Of a stretch of DNA of 64,000 nt, positions 25,633 to 35,772 are shown in pieces (within the stretch, counting starts at the first letter, position 1; the number at the start of each line of letters is the position of its first letter). Location: positions 170,986,501 to 171,050,500 of the forward strand of contig CM065809.1 in assembly GCA_033398695.1 (NCBI GenBank), in the 5' to 3' direction. The translations under genes were made by a program, and so were the position numbers. Origin of the DNA: Orobanche coerulescens (lineage: Eukaryota > Streptophyta > Magnoliopsida > Lamiales > Orobanchaceae). The notes below the pieces were generated by a model. The model saw only the letters and a list, made by a program, of their open reading frames with translations, searched no databases and was not told where the DNA came from.

Positions 25633-26267
25633 GGCAGCAGCAGTCAACTTCGTCATTTTTCCTTCATTTCTTATCCTTCTCGGCTTTGAGCGATTCCAGG
25701 CGAGGGTTAGGGCCGATTCCAACTGTAGATCATCATTCACTACCACCGTGCATTCCTTGCGTGAATTCTTCAAGTTCCTAATCACTTTCCACCATCCGAA
25801 TCAAGGTAAAAATTCCCAAAACCCTTGTTTTGAGATTTTGGGGGAATTTTAGGGATTTCTTGGGATTTGACTCTTTTAGTCCGAATTATCACTGGGTTAT
25901 CGCTAGACTTCGATCGTGTACTTGTAATCCTTCGTTTTATTGATGATTTGTGGTTTTAAACTTCAAGTTTTCCATTGTTCGTCACTTATAGTCGACGATA
26001 CCCACGTCGTGACCGACAAATCGTTCCAAGGGGTAGAATTAGGATTAATTCTTACCTTTACGCATTATTGAAACTTGTGTATACCGTTATTGTGTTAGGA
26101 ACGGATTTGGGAGGATTGTTCGGACCGAAACCTATTCCTTCGTCGTTTCCTTCGTTTCGTTTCACTCAAGGCAAGTACATGTATTACATTTCGTTATGTA
26201 TGTTGTGATTTTCGAAATGAATGATGAATTGTGATTTTTGGGTGCGTGAGTTGTGTTCCTTCCACCC

Positions 26268-26480
26268 GGAGTGTCCGACGGGATGTCTGGGGGTCGATAC
26301 TAAGGGGTACGGCCGCGAAAGGGAACTTGGGTGCGTGTGTGATTGAACTTCCACCCGGAGTGTCCGACGGGATGTCTGGGGGTCGATACTAAGGGGTACG
26401 GACGCGGAAGTGGTATCCCACCCGGAGTGTTCGACGGGATGTCTGGGGGTCGATACTAAGGGGTACGACCACGGGATACC
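26268..26480 (+). repeat. Three-unit GC-rich tandem module in Gypsy B LTR
   Basis: Three copies of a roughly 55-bp core, CACCCGGAGTGTCCGACGGG onward to GGGGTACGGCCGC, spaced 70-90 bp. The 3' LTR has the same three at about 33540-33755. Modules in similar positions, with different sequence, occur in the LTRs of C (37408-37514) and D (61541-61691). A minus-strand ORF of 150 codons across this tract is a by-product of the repeat. Confidence 0.85.
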
Positions 26481-26704
26481 AGTTGTGATTTTGTGATATC
26501 GTGATGATTGGAAACTGATTTGATTGCCAATGTAGTATTCCGGAATATTTATGGCAAATGACTTATGTTTGAGATGATTGTGCAAAAACCATATTTTGTA
26601 TATAATGTTGTGTAATTGTGTACTTGCACTAGCCATTCGAATGCTAACCCCTTAAATGGGGGAAATGCGTATTATGCATTTCAGGTACCGGGAGAGCTGA
26701 GGAG

Positions 26705-27088
26705 CAGGCACGGGACACGCACGCAAAGGATGGGATGGCTTGATGATGTGGCTCGAGTCTGTATTTTTTTTTTATGTTTTGTCATTGCATTTGTCGAGTA
26801 CTGGAGTTAGACTGTTTACTTTGAAACTTGGTTTAAGTCCCCTGCGTGGGCAATGAATTGGTATTTATCTTATGTCCATATATTCCGTTAAAATGTCAGG
26901 CACGGGACACGCACGCAAAGGATGGGATGGCTTGATGATGTGGCTCGAGTCTGTATTTTTTTTTTATGTTTTGTCATTGCATTTGTCGAGTACTGGAGTT
27001 AGACTGTTTACTTTGAAACTTGGTTTAAGTCCCCTGCGTGGGCAATGAATTGGTATTTATCTTATGTCCATATATTCCGTTAAAATGT
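26705..27088 (+). repeat. 192-bp tandem duplication private to Gypsy B 5' LTR
   Basis: 26705-26896 and 26897-27088 are essentially identical, each starting CAGGCACGGGACACGC and ending TTAAAATGT. The 3' LTR has a single copy (near 33985-34176), so the duplication arose after insertion, or is an assembly artefact. Confidence 0.9.
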
Positions 27089-27239
27089 TTTGGCCGAGGC
27101 CACGGCCTTACTTATTTTTTTATGGAGTGCATCATTTGGGATTATATTATGGGTTATTGTGTCATGTGTTAGCCTGGTAGACCTCACGAGGGTTCTACGG
27201 CGTGTAATGTCCCAGTTGTGAATTGGGGTGTTACATTTA

Positions 27240-27250
27240 TGGTATCAGAG
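27240..27250 (+). promoter_or_regulatory. Gypsy B primer binding site
   Basis: TGGTATCAGAG, four bases after the 5' LTR; exact match to the usual plant initiator tRNA-Met site over these bases. Confidence 0.9.
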
Positions 27251-27367
27251 ATTAGGTTTTGAATACCTAGGCTGTCGGTGAAATTTTGGGTCAGTCAGTT
27301 ATGTCGTTAGAGTCAGTCGTTGAGCCTAATATCATCACACTACCGTCTTTTCGTGCGACCCGTGGCT

Positions 27368-27494
27368 GTAAGTCTCCTCGAACTCTTATATTTCGGTAAT
27401 TCGTTTTCTTGCGTTGTTCGGAATTGTGACTTGTGTTACCAACTTTGTGAATTGTGAATCTTTCTGATCTTGTTCTTTTCTTTTTCTCCTTCAG
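27368..27494 (+). other. Candidate leader intron upstream of Gypsy B gag
   Basis: Donor CT|GTAAGT at 27368 and pyrimidine-rich acceptor TTTCTCCTTCAG at 27494 frame 127 bp; the gag ATG is the second base after the acceptor. Gypsy C has the same layout with the same TATGTTGAG after the acceptor, and D and A have the donor. Splicing is inferred, not shown. Confidence 0.55.
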
Positions 27495-27495
27495 T

Positions 27496-28560
27496 ATGTT
27501 GAGGGGTCGTGGTAGACAGGCTAGGGGACGCGGCCGAGGCCGTGGTCGTGGTGCTGATAATGAGGAGGGCTCACTTTCTCAGTCCTCTGCGGACTCAGCC
27601 TCTTACTCAGTGTCGTCGGGTAATAATGCGGCCGAAGCTCTTGTCGTACTTGGCGATTAGTAGCCCAACTTACTCGAATAGCTCGGGGTGGACGCTTAAT
27701 CCGCCCCCGACACCGGAAGAGGAAACTAGTAAGTGGCTTCAGACGGTGACTAAGATGCACCCACCTCGTTTCTCCGGATCTTCTGACTCTCTCAGTTGGG
27801 AGAATTGGCTCTTTCAGTTGTCCAGAACCTTCGATGCCGTAGCTTGTCCCGAAGACAGGAGGGTACATATTGCCCAGTACCTTCTGGATAAGGAAGCTGC
27901 GGAATGGTGGGAGGCCGTTACGCCCAGAGACCGTCGAGCTACTTGGGAGGAATTCAAGGCTGCTATGGAAGCAGAATATTGTCCACCGCCAGTTAAGGAA
28001 CGCAGAATTGTGGAGTTCTTCACCGCCACACCTCAGGACGTGCCTATTTCTCAGGCCATCATTACTTACAATCAGCAGTTGGGTTACGTGAGAGATCAGG
28101 TGAGGACGGAGGCTGATAAAATCCGTTATTTTAATATGCGTATGAAACTGCATATCAGGCAGAGTATGGCACCGCTCATGTGTGCCACTTTGAAGGAGTA
28201 TCAGGATCGCGCTCTAGCGATCGAGATGGCCGCACCGGAATCAGAGGTGGGTGCCGAGGCCAGGAAACAGAAAACAGTTGGCAACTTCTCAGCCGGCAAG
28301 AGTGGCCGATTTTCGAGAGCACAGTCTACCCCTACACCTGGGAAGAGACCGTTTCACCAGGCTGGGGGATCTCGGAAACCGTTCGATTCGATCGTTGCTT
28401 CCGGTGGCGAGTTTGTTTTAATCGCAACCAATATGATCATTTTATGAAGGATTGCCCTTTTCCTCCGATTACTTGCTTCACTTGCAGGCGAGGCCGGGCA
28501 TCGGGCGACTCATTGTGAGAGGGCCACCAGGGCTGTTAGAGTTCCGACTACCACTGCCGA
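27496..28560 (+). pseudogene. Gypsy B gag (frameshifted)
   Basis: ATG at 27496 opens an Arg/Gly-rich N-terminus (MLRGRGRQARGRGRGRGRGA). The frame ends at a stop near 27658 and continues in another frame as the gag body (KWLQTVTKMHPPRFSG, WENWLFQLSRTFDAV, KEAAEWWEAVTPRDR) to about 28430. Two zinc knuckles follow in shifted frames: CFNRNQYDHFMKDC, whose second Cys is replaced by Arg, and CFTC followed by a shifted GHRATHC-like tail. The product would be the capsid-nucleocapsid that packages element RNA. At least two frame changes make it non-functional. Confidence 0.88.
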
Positions 28561-28739
28561 TCAGAGGGATCACAGCACTCCAGCTACTCATATTCCGCAG
28601 AGTTCGGGTCGTGGTAGGGGACGGGGTCAGCCGGATCGCCGTGCAGCCTCGAGTTCGGGTTCAGTTCACCCCCGATTGTATCAGATGAGGCGCACAGAGG
28701 AGGCAGACATTCCGGTGGCGTCAGGTACCACTCAAATCC

Positions 28740-30905
28740 TTACTCATCCGATTTGATGCTTTTGATTCGGGTGCTACCCATTCCTTTATTGCATCGGATT
28801 GTGTGAGTCGTATTGGTTTTGCCTGCTTGTTTGAGTGTGAGCCATTTGTAGTGAGTACGCCCAGTGGGGATCGTATGGTTGGAGACCGGGAGGTTAGGGA
28901 TTGCCCAGTGAGGATCGGGAGCCGAGATTGGCCCTCGAATCTCATTGTTATAGACCTTAAGGGTGAGGATTTGATCCTCGGGGATGATTGGTTGGATCGT
29001 CACGGTGCTATCATGAACTATCGGACTCGTACTATCTCGATCGTGGCCGAGGACGGCACCGAGCATACTCTAGTCGGTTGTAAGCCGGGTAGATCGGGGA
29101 GTGTGATTTGCACCTTGAAGGCAATGAAACTTTTGAACCATGGTTGTATTGGCTACTGGTGTTACGCTCTGAAGGCGGAAGATGGTGGAGTTGATTTATC
29201 GTCAATTCCAGTTGTTAGCGAATACCCTGATGTATTTCCGGACGACTTGCCGGGATTACCACCACAGCGAGACGTGGAGTTCCCTATTGATCTAGAGCCG
29301 AATGCGGCCCCTATTTATCGAGCGCCGTACCGTATGGCACCGTCGGAGATGTTAGAATTGAAGAATCAGTTGGGAGAGTTGTTAGATAAAGGGTATATTC
29401 GACCGAGCGCATCGCCTTGGGGTGCGCCTGTACTTTTTGTTAAGAAGAAGGATGGATCGCTTCTTTTATGCATCGACTATCGAGAATTAAACAAGCTAAC
29501 CATCAAAAATAAATACCCTTTGCCCAGGACTGACGATTTGTTTGATCAGCTTCAGGAGGCGACAGTCTTTTCGAAGATTGATTTGCGATCGGGCTACTAC
29601 CAGTTGAGGATTCGGGACGTCGATATTCCGAAAGCTGCCTTTCGGACGAGATATGGCCATTACGAGTTTGTGGTTATGCCTTTCGGGATAACCAATGCCC
29701 CAGCAGTGTTCATGCAGTTGATGAACAAAGTTTTTATTGAGTATCTGGACAAATTCGTAGTCGTTTTTATCGACGATATTCTTATCTATTCACGGAGTCG
29801 GGAGGAGCACGCCTTACATCTCCGGATTGTATTAGACACTTTGAGGGCTGAGCAGTTGTACGCGAAGTTCTCTAAGTGTGAGTTTTGGCTCGAGGAAGTG
29901 ATGTTCCTCGGGCATGTGATTTCAGCGGAGGGAGTTCGGGTAGATCCGCAGAAGATAGAGGTAGTGATGGCTTGGGAGCCGCCTAAGAATGTGAAGGAGG
30001 TGAGGAGTTTTCTGGGTCTTGCTGGCTATTACCGTAGATTTGTTGAGGGATTTTCTAAGATCGCTAGACCACTCACTCAGTTGCTCTAGAAAACTCAGAA
30101 GTTCGAGTGGATTGCAGACAGACAGGACAGTTTTGACGAGTTAAAGAGACGTTTGACTACCGCACCCGTTTTAGCATTGCCTCAGGGGAACGAGGATTTC
30201 GTAGTGTATAGTGATGCTTCGGGCCTTGGGCTTGGATGTGTTTTGATGCAGAGAGATAGAGTGATTGCTTATGCGTCCCGCCAATTGAAACCTTATGAGG
30301 TAAATTATCCCACGCACGATTTGGAGTCAGCTGCGGTCGTTTTCGCCTTAAAGATATGGAGGCATTATCTCTATGGGTTGTCGTGTATGATTTTTACAGA
30401 CCACAAGAGTCTGAAGTATATCTTCAGCCAGAAAGATTTGAATATGAGGCAGCGTAGGTGGTTAGAGCTAATTAAAGATTACGACCCCGAGATACTTTAC
30501 CATCCGGGTAAGGCCAACGTAGTGGCTGATGCGTTGAGCCGAAAACCGATGGCTTTACAGATGTTAGAGGTACTTACACCACAGAGTAGGATCCAGCGAG
30601 ATTTCATCTGTCAGGATATTGAGGTTTGGGTTCAGAGAGTTCAGGGCCAGTTATGTGCGTTAGAGATCACTTCGTCCTTGACTGATGATATCAAGGCGAA
30701 ACAGTATGATGATCCGTGTTTGGTCCAGTTGAGGGAGGATGTGAGGAAGGGAAAGCCCCTGGATTTGTGGTTCGAGATGATGGCGTTACGAGATTTGTGG
30801 CGATTATGTGTACCGAATGTTATTGAGCCGAGGCGTAAGATCTTGAGCGAAGCTCATACCACGCCTTACTCCATACATCTGATGCGAGTAAAATGTACAA
30901 GGACG
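28740..30905 (+). pseudogene. Gypsy B protease, reverse transcriptase and RNase H (one in-frame stop)
   Basis: One frame from about 28740. Protease has DSGATHSF (28764) and [16 protein letters not shown] starts near 29240: [65 protein letters not shown] and the active site FIDDILIYS (29767-29793). A TAG at 30087-30089 interrupts the RT-RNase H connection, but the frame continues with RNase [62 protein letters not shown]. Coding similarity continues toward the integrase until a frameshift near 30890. All catalytic Asp residues I can place in RT and RNase H remain, so the stop is the main defect here. Confidence 0.92.
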
Positions 30906-31533
30906 TGAGGAGTAACTCGGTGGAGTAATTTGAAGACAGACGTTAGCGAGTTTGTGTCGAGATGTTTGACTGTCGGCGAGTTAAGATCGAGCATCGCGAC
31001 CAGCGGGGTTTGCGACCACTTCCTATCCCGGAGTGGAAATGGGAGGATATTTCTATGGATTTCATTACCAATATGCCTAGGACTCGGTGGAATGAACATG
31101 ATTTGGGTTATTGTCGATCACCGACCAAATCAGCTCATTTCTGGGTATTAAGGACACTTGGGGTCCGAGAGACGCACTAGTGTTTATTGCGAGAGATCGT
31201 GAGATTACATGGGACTCCTAAGAGTATTGTTTCGGATCGTGATGGCGGTTTGTATCATATTTTTGGCAGTGTTCATCGAGCTTTGGGGACCGAGTTGAGA
31301 CTCGGTCGTCTTACCACCCTCGGGTGACGGGCGGTCGAGCGGACGATCCAGACGTTGGAGGATATGTTGAGAGCACGTGCACTAGATGGAAGGATGATTG
31401 GGAGTCGCACTTGCCGTTGATCGAGTTCACGTACAACAATAGTTGGCACGCCTCGATCGAATGGCACCATTTGAGGCATTGTATGGGAGGAAGTGCGGAT
31501 CGCCGTTGTGTTGGGACGATGCGTCCGAGCTGA
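30830..31533 (+). pseudogene. Gypsy B integrase N-terminal and core region (heavily frameshifted)
   Basis: Pieces of a Gypsy integrase lie in all three forward frames: a HHCC remnant (YSIH.., VSRCLT), [20 protein letters not shown], a first Asp region NMIWVIVD, a shifted VSDRDG-like segment near 31220-31250, and [19 protein letters not shown] near 31400. At least five frame changes occur in 700 bp, far more than in the RT upstream. Inactive. Confidence 0.8.
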
Positions 31534-32082
31534 TTGGTACGAGGCGATATGGTAGTTGAGACGAGAGAGAAGATTACTCTGATTCGTGATAGATTGTTGA
31601 CGGCCCAGAGTCGGCAGAAGTCTTATGCCGACACGCGTCGCCGGCCGTTGGAGTTTGAGGTGGGAGATCATGTTTTGCTTAAGGTGCCGCCGACACGGGG
31701 AGTTTACCGCTTCGGCAGGAAGGGTAAACTTAGTCCGAGATATATTGGGCCGTTTGAGATTTTAGAGAGAGTGGGAGAGCTTGCTTATCGGTTAGGCTTG
31801 CCGCCGTCTTTGAGTCACGTTCATAACGTATTTCATGTTTCCCAGCTTAGGAGGTACGTATCAGACCCTAGCCATATTATCGATTATGGAGAGATCGAAT
31901 TGGGACCCGACATTACCATCGAGGAGAGGCCGATTCAGATTTTAGAGCGTCGGGTGAAGCAACTTCGTCATAAAACCATTCCTCTGGTTAAAGTTCAATG
32001 GTCGAGACATGGGTCTGAGGAAGCCACATGGGAGACGGAAGAGAGTATGCGGTCGAGATACCCCGAGTTATTCGCGTTGTAA
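31534..32082 (+). pseudogene. Gypsy B integrase C-terminus and chromodomain
   Basis: An open stretch of 182 codons continues the integrase: LTAQSRQKSYADTRRRPLEF, the GPFEILERVGELAYRL segment, HNVFHVSQLRRYV, then a chromodomain (IQILERRVKQLRHKTIPLVK, VQWSRHGSEEATWETEESM). In chromoviruses this domain directs integration to chromatin marks. The reading frame itself is intact, but it is only the tail of a polyprotein whose upstream parts are broken. The TAA stop at 32080-32082 overlaps a hairpin. Confidence 0.88.
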
Positions 32083-32099
32083 GTTTCGGGACGAAACTT
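32081..32099 (+). promoter_or_regulatory. Stop-codon hairpin of Gypsy B
   Basis: AAGTTTCG GGA CGAAACTT, a perfect 8-bp stem with a 3-base loop. Two bases of the pol TAA stop form the base of the 5' arm. The polypurine tract (TTTTTAGGGGGAGA, about 32101-32114) follows at once. Confidence 0.88.
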
Positions 32100-32100
32100 A

Positions 32101-32114
32101 TTTTTAGGGGGAGA
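32101..32114 (+). promoter_or_regulatory. Gypsy B polypurine tract
   Basis: TTTTTAGGGGGAGA precedes the 3' LTR. The first 27 bases of the LTR (as at 24824-24850) are missing after it, so the usual TG border is lost. Confidence 0.8.
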
Positions 32115-34323
32115 TAATTTCTATTTTTGGTGTATGTTCGTTTCGGACAGCTCGCTTAGCACCGTTTTGGGATTCTGAATCTATTTTGTTCTTGGAGTTT
32201 TTCTGTCTGGTCGAGTTTCGAGGATGTTTTTGCATAATATCATCTTGAATTATATCTTGCCGCATGTGCGTTCGATTCTCGTAAAACTTGTTCGTTTTCG
32301 TTGTTTCTTGATTTGTATAAGTTTGTATGGTTGAGTTGGTCGTGTTGAAACTTTCGGTTTGTTAATCCGACGTTGTACCGCGATTTTTCGGGCTCTTGGG
32401 CCGTTTTTGTAATTTTCATAAGTTTGGGGAATTTCGCTTCATTTGCTTCATTTGAGACTCTCTAGTGATCGGGATTATATTCTCTTTCAACGCTCAGCTT
32501 TGTCATCTTGATTATTACGTGTTTATGTTTCCGGATTCTGGTCTTGATTCGTATTTCAGCACTTTTTATCTTGTTGGCGGCGTGTGTCTTGTCTGACTGC
32601 TGCCTGAGTAGCGCACGCTACTCCGGACTTACTTGCGTGCGCTATCACTGTGTGGCTAGCGTACGCTAACCTGGGGATTGTAGCGTGCACTAACGATTTC
32701 GTGATGCAGGGATGGTAGGTTCGATGCTTGATCGGGACCGTGCAAGACGCTAATCAGCGTTAACACACGCTAATCCCTAGTACTAGCGCACGCTAACCAT
32801 GTTAGCTTGCGTACGCTAACGGGAGGACGATAGGCAGACTGTTCTGCCATGCCCCGCTAGCGCACTCTAATGCTTGTGCGTAGCGTACGCTAAGTCTGTT
32901 AAATATAAATAGGGCAGCAGCAGTCAACTTCGTCATTTTTCCTTCATTTCTTATCCTTCTCGGCTTTGAGCGATTCCAGGCGAGGGTTAGGGCCGATTCC
33001 AACTGTAGATCATCATTCACTACCACCGTGCATTCCTTGCGTGAATTCTTCAAGTTCCTAATCACTTTCCACCATCCGAATCAAGGTAAAAATTCCCAAA
33101 ACCCTTGTTTTGAGATTTTGGGGGAATTTTAGGGATTTCTTGGGATTTGACTCTTTTAGTCCGAATTATCACTGGGTTATCGCTAGACTTCGATCGTGTA
33201 CTTGTAATCCTTCGTTTTATTGATGATTTGTGGTTTTAAACTTCAAGTTTTCCATTGTTCGTCACTTATAGTCGACGATACCCACGTCGTGACCGACAAA
33301 TCGTTCCAAGGGGTAGAATTAGGATTAATTCTTACCTTTACGCATTATTGAAACTTGTGTATACCGTTATTGTGTTAGGAACGGATTTGGGAGGATTGTT
33401 CGGACCGAAACCTATTCCTTCGTCGTTTCCTTCGTTTCGTTTCACTCAAGGCAAGTACATGTATTACATTTCGTTATGTATGTTGTGATTTTCGAAATGA
33501 ATGATGAATTGTGATTTTTGGGTGCGTGAGTTGTGTTCCTTCCACCCGGAGTGTCCGACGGGATGTCTGGGGGTCGATACTAAGGGGTACGGCCGCGGAA
33601 GGGAACTTGGGTGCGTGTGTGATTGAACTTCCACCCGGAGTGTCCGACGGGATGTCTGGGGGTCGATACTAAGGGGTACGGCCGCGGAAGTGGTATCCCA
33701 CCCGGAGTGTTCGACGGGATGTCTGGGGGTCGATACTAAGGGGTACGGCCACGGGATACCAGTTGTGATTTTGTGATATCGTGATGATTGGAAACTGATT
33801 TGATTGCCAATGTAGTATTCCGGAATATTTATGGCAAATGACTTATGTTTGAGATGATTGTGCAAAAACCGTATTTTGTATATAATGTTGTGTAATTGTG
33901 TACTTGCACTAGCCATTCGAATGCTAACCCCTTAAATGGGGAAAATGCGTCTTATGCATTTCAGGTACCGGGAGAGCTGAGGAGCAGGCACGGGACACGC
34001 ACGCAAAGGATGGGATGGCTTGATGATGTGGCTCGAGTCTGTATTTTTTTTTTATGTTTTGTCATTGCATTTGTCGAGTACTGGAGTTAGACTGTTTACT
34101 TTGAAACTTGGTTTAAGTCCCCTGCGTGGGCAATGAATTGGTATTTATCTTATGTCCATATATTCCGTTAAAATGTTTTGGCCGAGGCCACGGCCTTACT
34201 TATTTTTTTATGGAGTGCATCATTTGGGATTATATTATGGGTTATTGTGTCATGTGTTAGCCTGGTAGACCTCACGAGGGTTCTACGGCGTGTAATGTCC
34301 CAGTTGTGAATTGGGGTGTTACA
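32115..34323 (+). repeat. Gypsy B 3' LTR (5' end deleted)
   Basis: Begins at taatttctattttt, equivalent to 24851 of the 5' LTR, and ends TGTTACA at 34323. It lacks 27 bp at the start and the 192-bp duplication. Elsewhere it matches the 5' LTR almost base for base, except in the palindrome block (32608-32894), where several short indels cluster. Confidence 0.92.
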
Positions 34324-34380
34324 GTTCCGGCACGGGGCCCACGGCGCTGTAATATCCCGGATGGTTTTGGGGGTGTTACA
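34324..34380 (+). repeat. Distal end of element A 3' LTR with GTTCC duplication
   Basis: GTTCC (34324-34328) repeats the bases at 24819-24823, then GGCACGGGGCCC onward to GGGTGTTACA completes LTR2. TCGAG follows at 34381-34385. Confidence 0.93.
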
Positions 34381-35772
34381 TCGAGAAGGTGAAAAAAAAC
34401 AGTTTGTGAAGCTGTTGGGTCGGGCAACAGCAGGTCCGGTCGGGCGCGGGCGGGCCGAAGTCTGGACTTGCGATCGGGCTGGAAGAATTTCTGATTTTGG
34501 GTCGGATTGGACAATAGGCTGCAATTGGGTCGGGACTGCACTAGAGTCGGGTTTCCGGCGATGGGGATGATGGAGGCCGGATTGTAACAGGGACAGGTGG
34601 TTTCCGACGATTGGGATGATCGAATCAGGCGACTGAAGGTTACGGTTTCTGGTTGGAGGGGATGAGCTGCAGCGGCAGGGGGGTAGGATTTCGGTTGTTG
34701 ATGGCGCGCAACGGGTTTTCTGGCTCCGGCGGCGGCGATCGGGATTTAGGGTTTGTAAAAAAAATCATTTTTTTTTTACGGAATTTTCAGAAAAAACGGG
34801 AGATGAAAAAATTTCTTGCTCAGTTGGGGACTACGTGCTGATTACGTATTTCAGGAGAAAGTAAAAGAATGTAAATACGAGTCAATCAATTGTATTCATA
34901 ACACTGATAGGGGGGATTTTATATAGGCATTACAATGAGAGTCCTTCCATACATAGAATTCCTAAATAAGGTAAGACATCTAATAGGATCCTACTATCTC
35001 TAGAAAGATCTAGAACCTTCCATCTAGGTATCTAAAACCACTATTAGTTAAGACACATCACGGGAATAATAATTTCCGGAACACATATCATTTAATAGGA
35101 TATTTTTCGTAATCATGGTGTAAATCTTTAATAAACAAAATCACGATTTGAATGTGATGAAATCAACCTGTAAGGATCTAACATTGAAGATCTGGAAAAT
35201 TCCAATATCATTATAGGAATAAGTACAAAGGATTTCTATATGACTAATTAATGATTTATTGCTTGGTATTAAACTTTATACGGTATAAATTTTTATCGGT
35301 TATCTGGCATTATACATAAAAAATAATTTTTATTAATATTTTTTTAATTATAGCTTTACCTTTTAGTTAAGAATATATTTATATCACACATTTCCCACAT
35401 ATAAAAAAACAGAAATATTATATGGGAAGAAAAATATTTTAAAAACATGACTATTTTACGTGAAAGTAAGAGAGTACATATTTTCAAATTCGTTTTCCAC
35501 TGTCATAAAAATAGATAAAAGAATATAAAAATATTACTCATTAATAGAATTACTTCCTTCTAGAGTCCGACGCAGGATTCTTCAAATAACCATGAGATTG
35601 TGTAAATTAAAAAAAAAAAAAAACCATGGTCATGAATTCTAAAGTAATATCTTTCTTTTTAAAAATAATGCACATAATTTAGTTATTATTTTCATCTTTA
35701 ATGAACAAGTCAACAATTTGAATGGGTAATCCGACGATAATTAGTTCTGATTGCTTGAGATTGAAAATTAAT
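34381..35772. other. Right flank of element A: possible old Copia LTR or promoter-like tract
   Basis: The first 450 bp are GC-rich on this scale; on the minus strand they read as a leader with AAACCCTAAATCCCGATCGC followed by CGCCGCCGCCGG. A minus-strand TATATAAAATCCCCC lies near 34912-34926. This layout resembles the 5' end of a Copia LTR/leader or a plant 5' UTR; I cannot decide which. From about 34940 to 35772 the sequence is AT-rich with no feature. Confidence 0.35.

Larger units (their letters stand above)
24824..27235 (+). repeat. Gypsy B 5' LTR
   Basis: 2412 bp, TGTAATATCC..GGGTGTTACA. Contains the palindrome cluster (25342-25612), TATA box (25624), donor-like CAAG|GTAAAAATT (25806), a three-unit tandem module (about 26268-26480), a stem CCCC TTAAAT GGGG (26648-26661), acceptor-like TTTCAG|GTACC (26684) and a 192-bp tandem duplication (26705-27088) that the 3' LTR lacks. 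Confidence 0.94.
24824..34323 (+). mobile_element. Gypsy B: chromovirus (Tekay-type) retrotransposon
   Basis: Full-length by structure: 5' LTR (24824-27235), PBS, gag, protease, RT, RNase H, integrase, chromodomain, polypurine tract, 3' LTR (32115-34323). A 5-bp duplication GTTCC flanks it (24819-24823 and 34324-34328), inside the 3' LTR of element A, so it is younger than A. The order with integrase last is Gypsy; the C-terminal chromodomain places it among chromoviruses. Coding is broken by frameshifts in gag and integrase and a stop in RT. Confidence 0.95.
15756..34380 (+). mobile_element. Element A: non-autonomous giant-LTR retrotransposon (host of Gypsy B)
   Basis: LTR1 (15756-20123, 4368 bp), 387 bp internal, LTR2 (20511-24823 plus 34329-34380, 4365 bp once the B insertion and one duplicated GTTCC are removed). 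A 5-bp duplication TCGAG flanks it at 15751-15755 and 34381-34385. The PBS follows LTR1 and a polypurine tract precedes LTR2, so this is a genuine LTR retrotransposon and not a plain tandem duplication. About 96% of its own 9.1 kb is LTR, and there is no gag or pol. It must have relied on proteins from another element. The LTRs differ at few positions by eye, suggesting fairly recent insertion. Confidence 0.93.

Noticed and set aside
26184..26636. 150-codon minus-strand ORF (repeated at 33464-33916)
   Set aside because: It reads across the tandem module of the Gypsy B LTR, recurs only because the LTR does, and has no domain.
27521..28153. 210-codon minus-strand ORF
   Set aside because: Antisense shadow of the Gypsy B gag.
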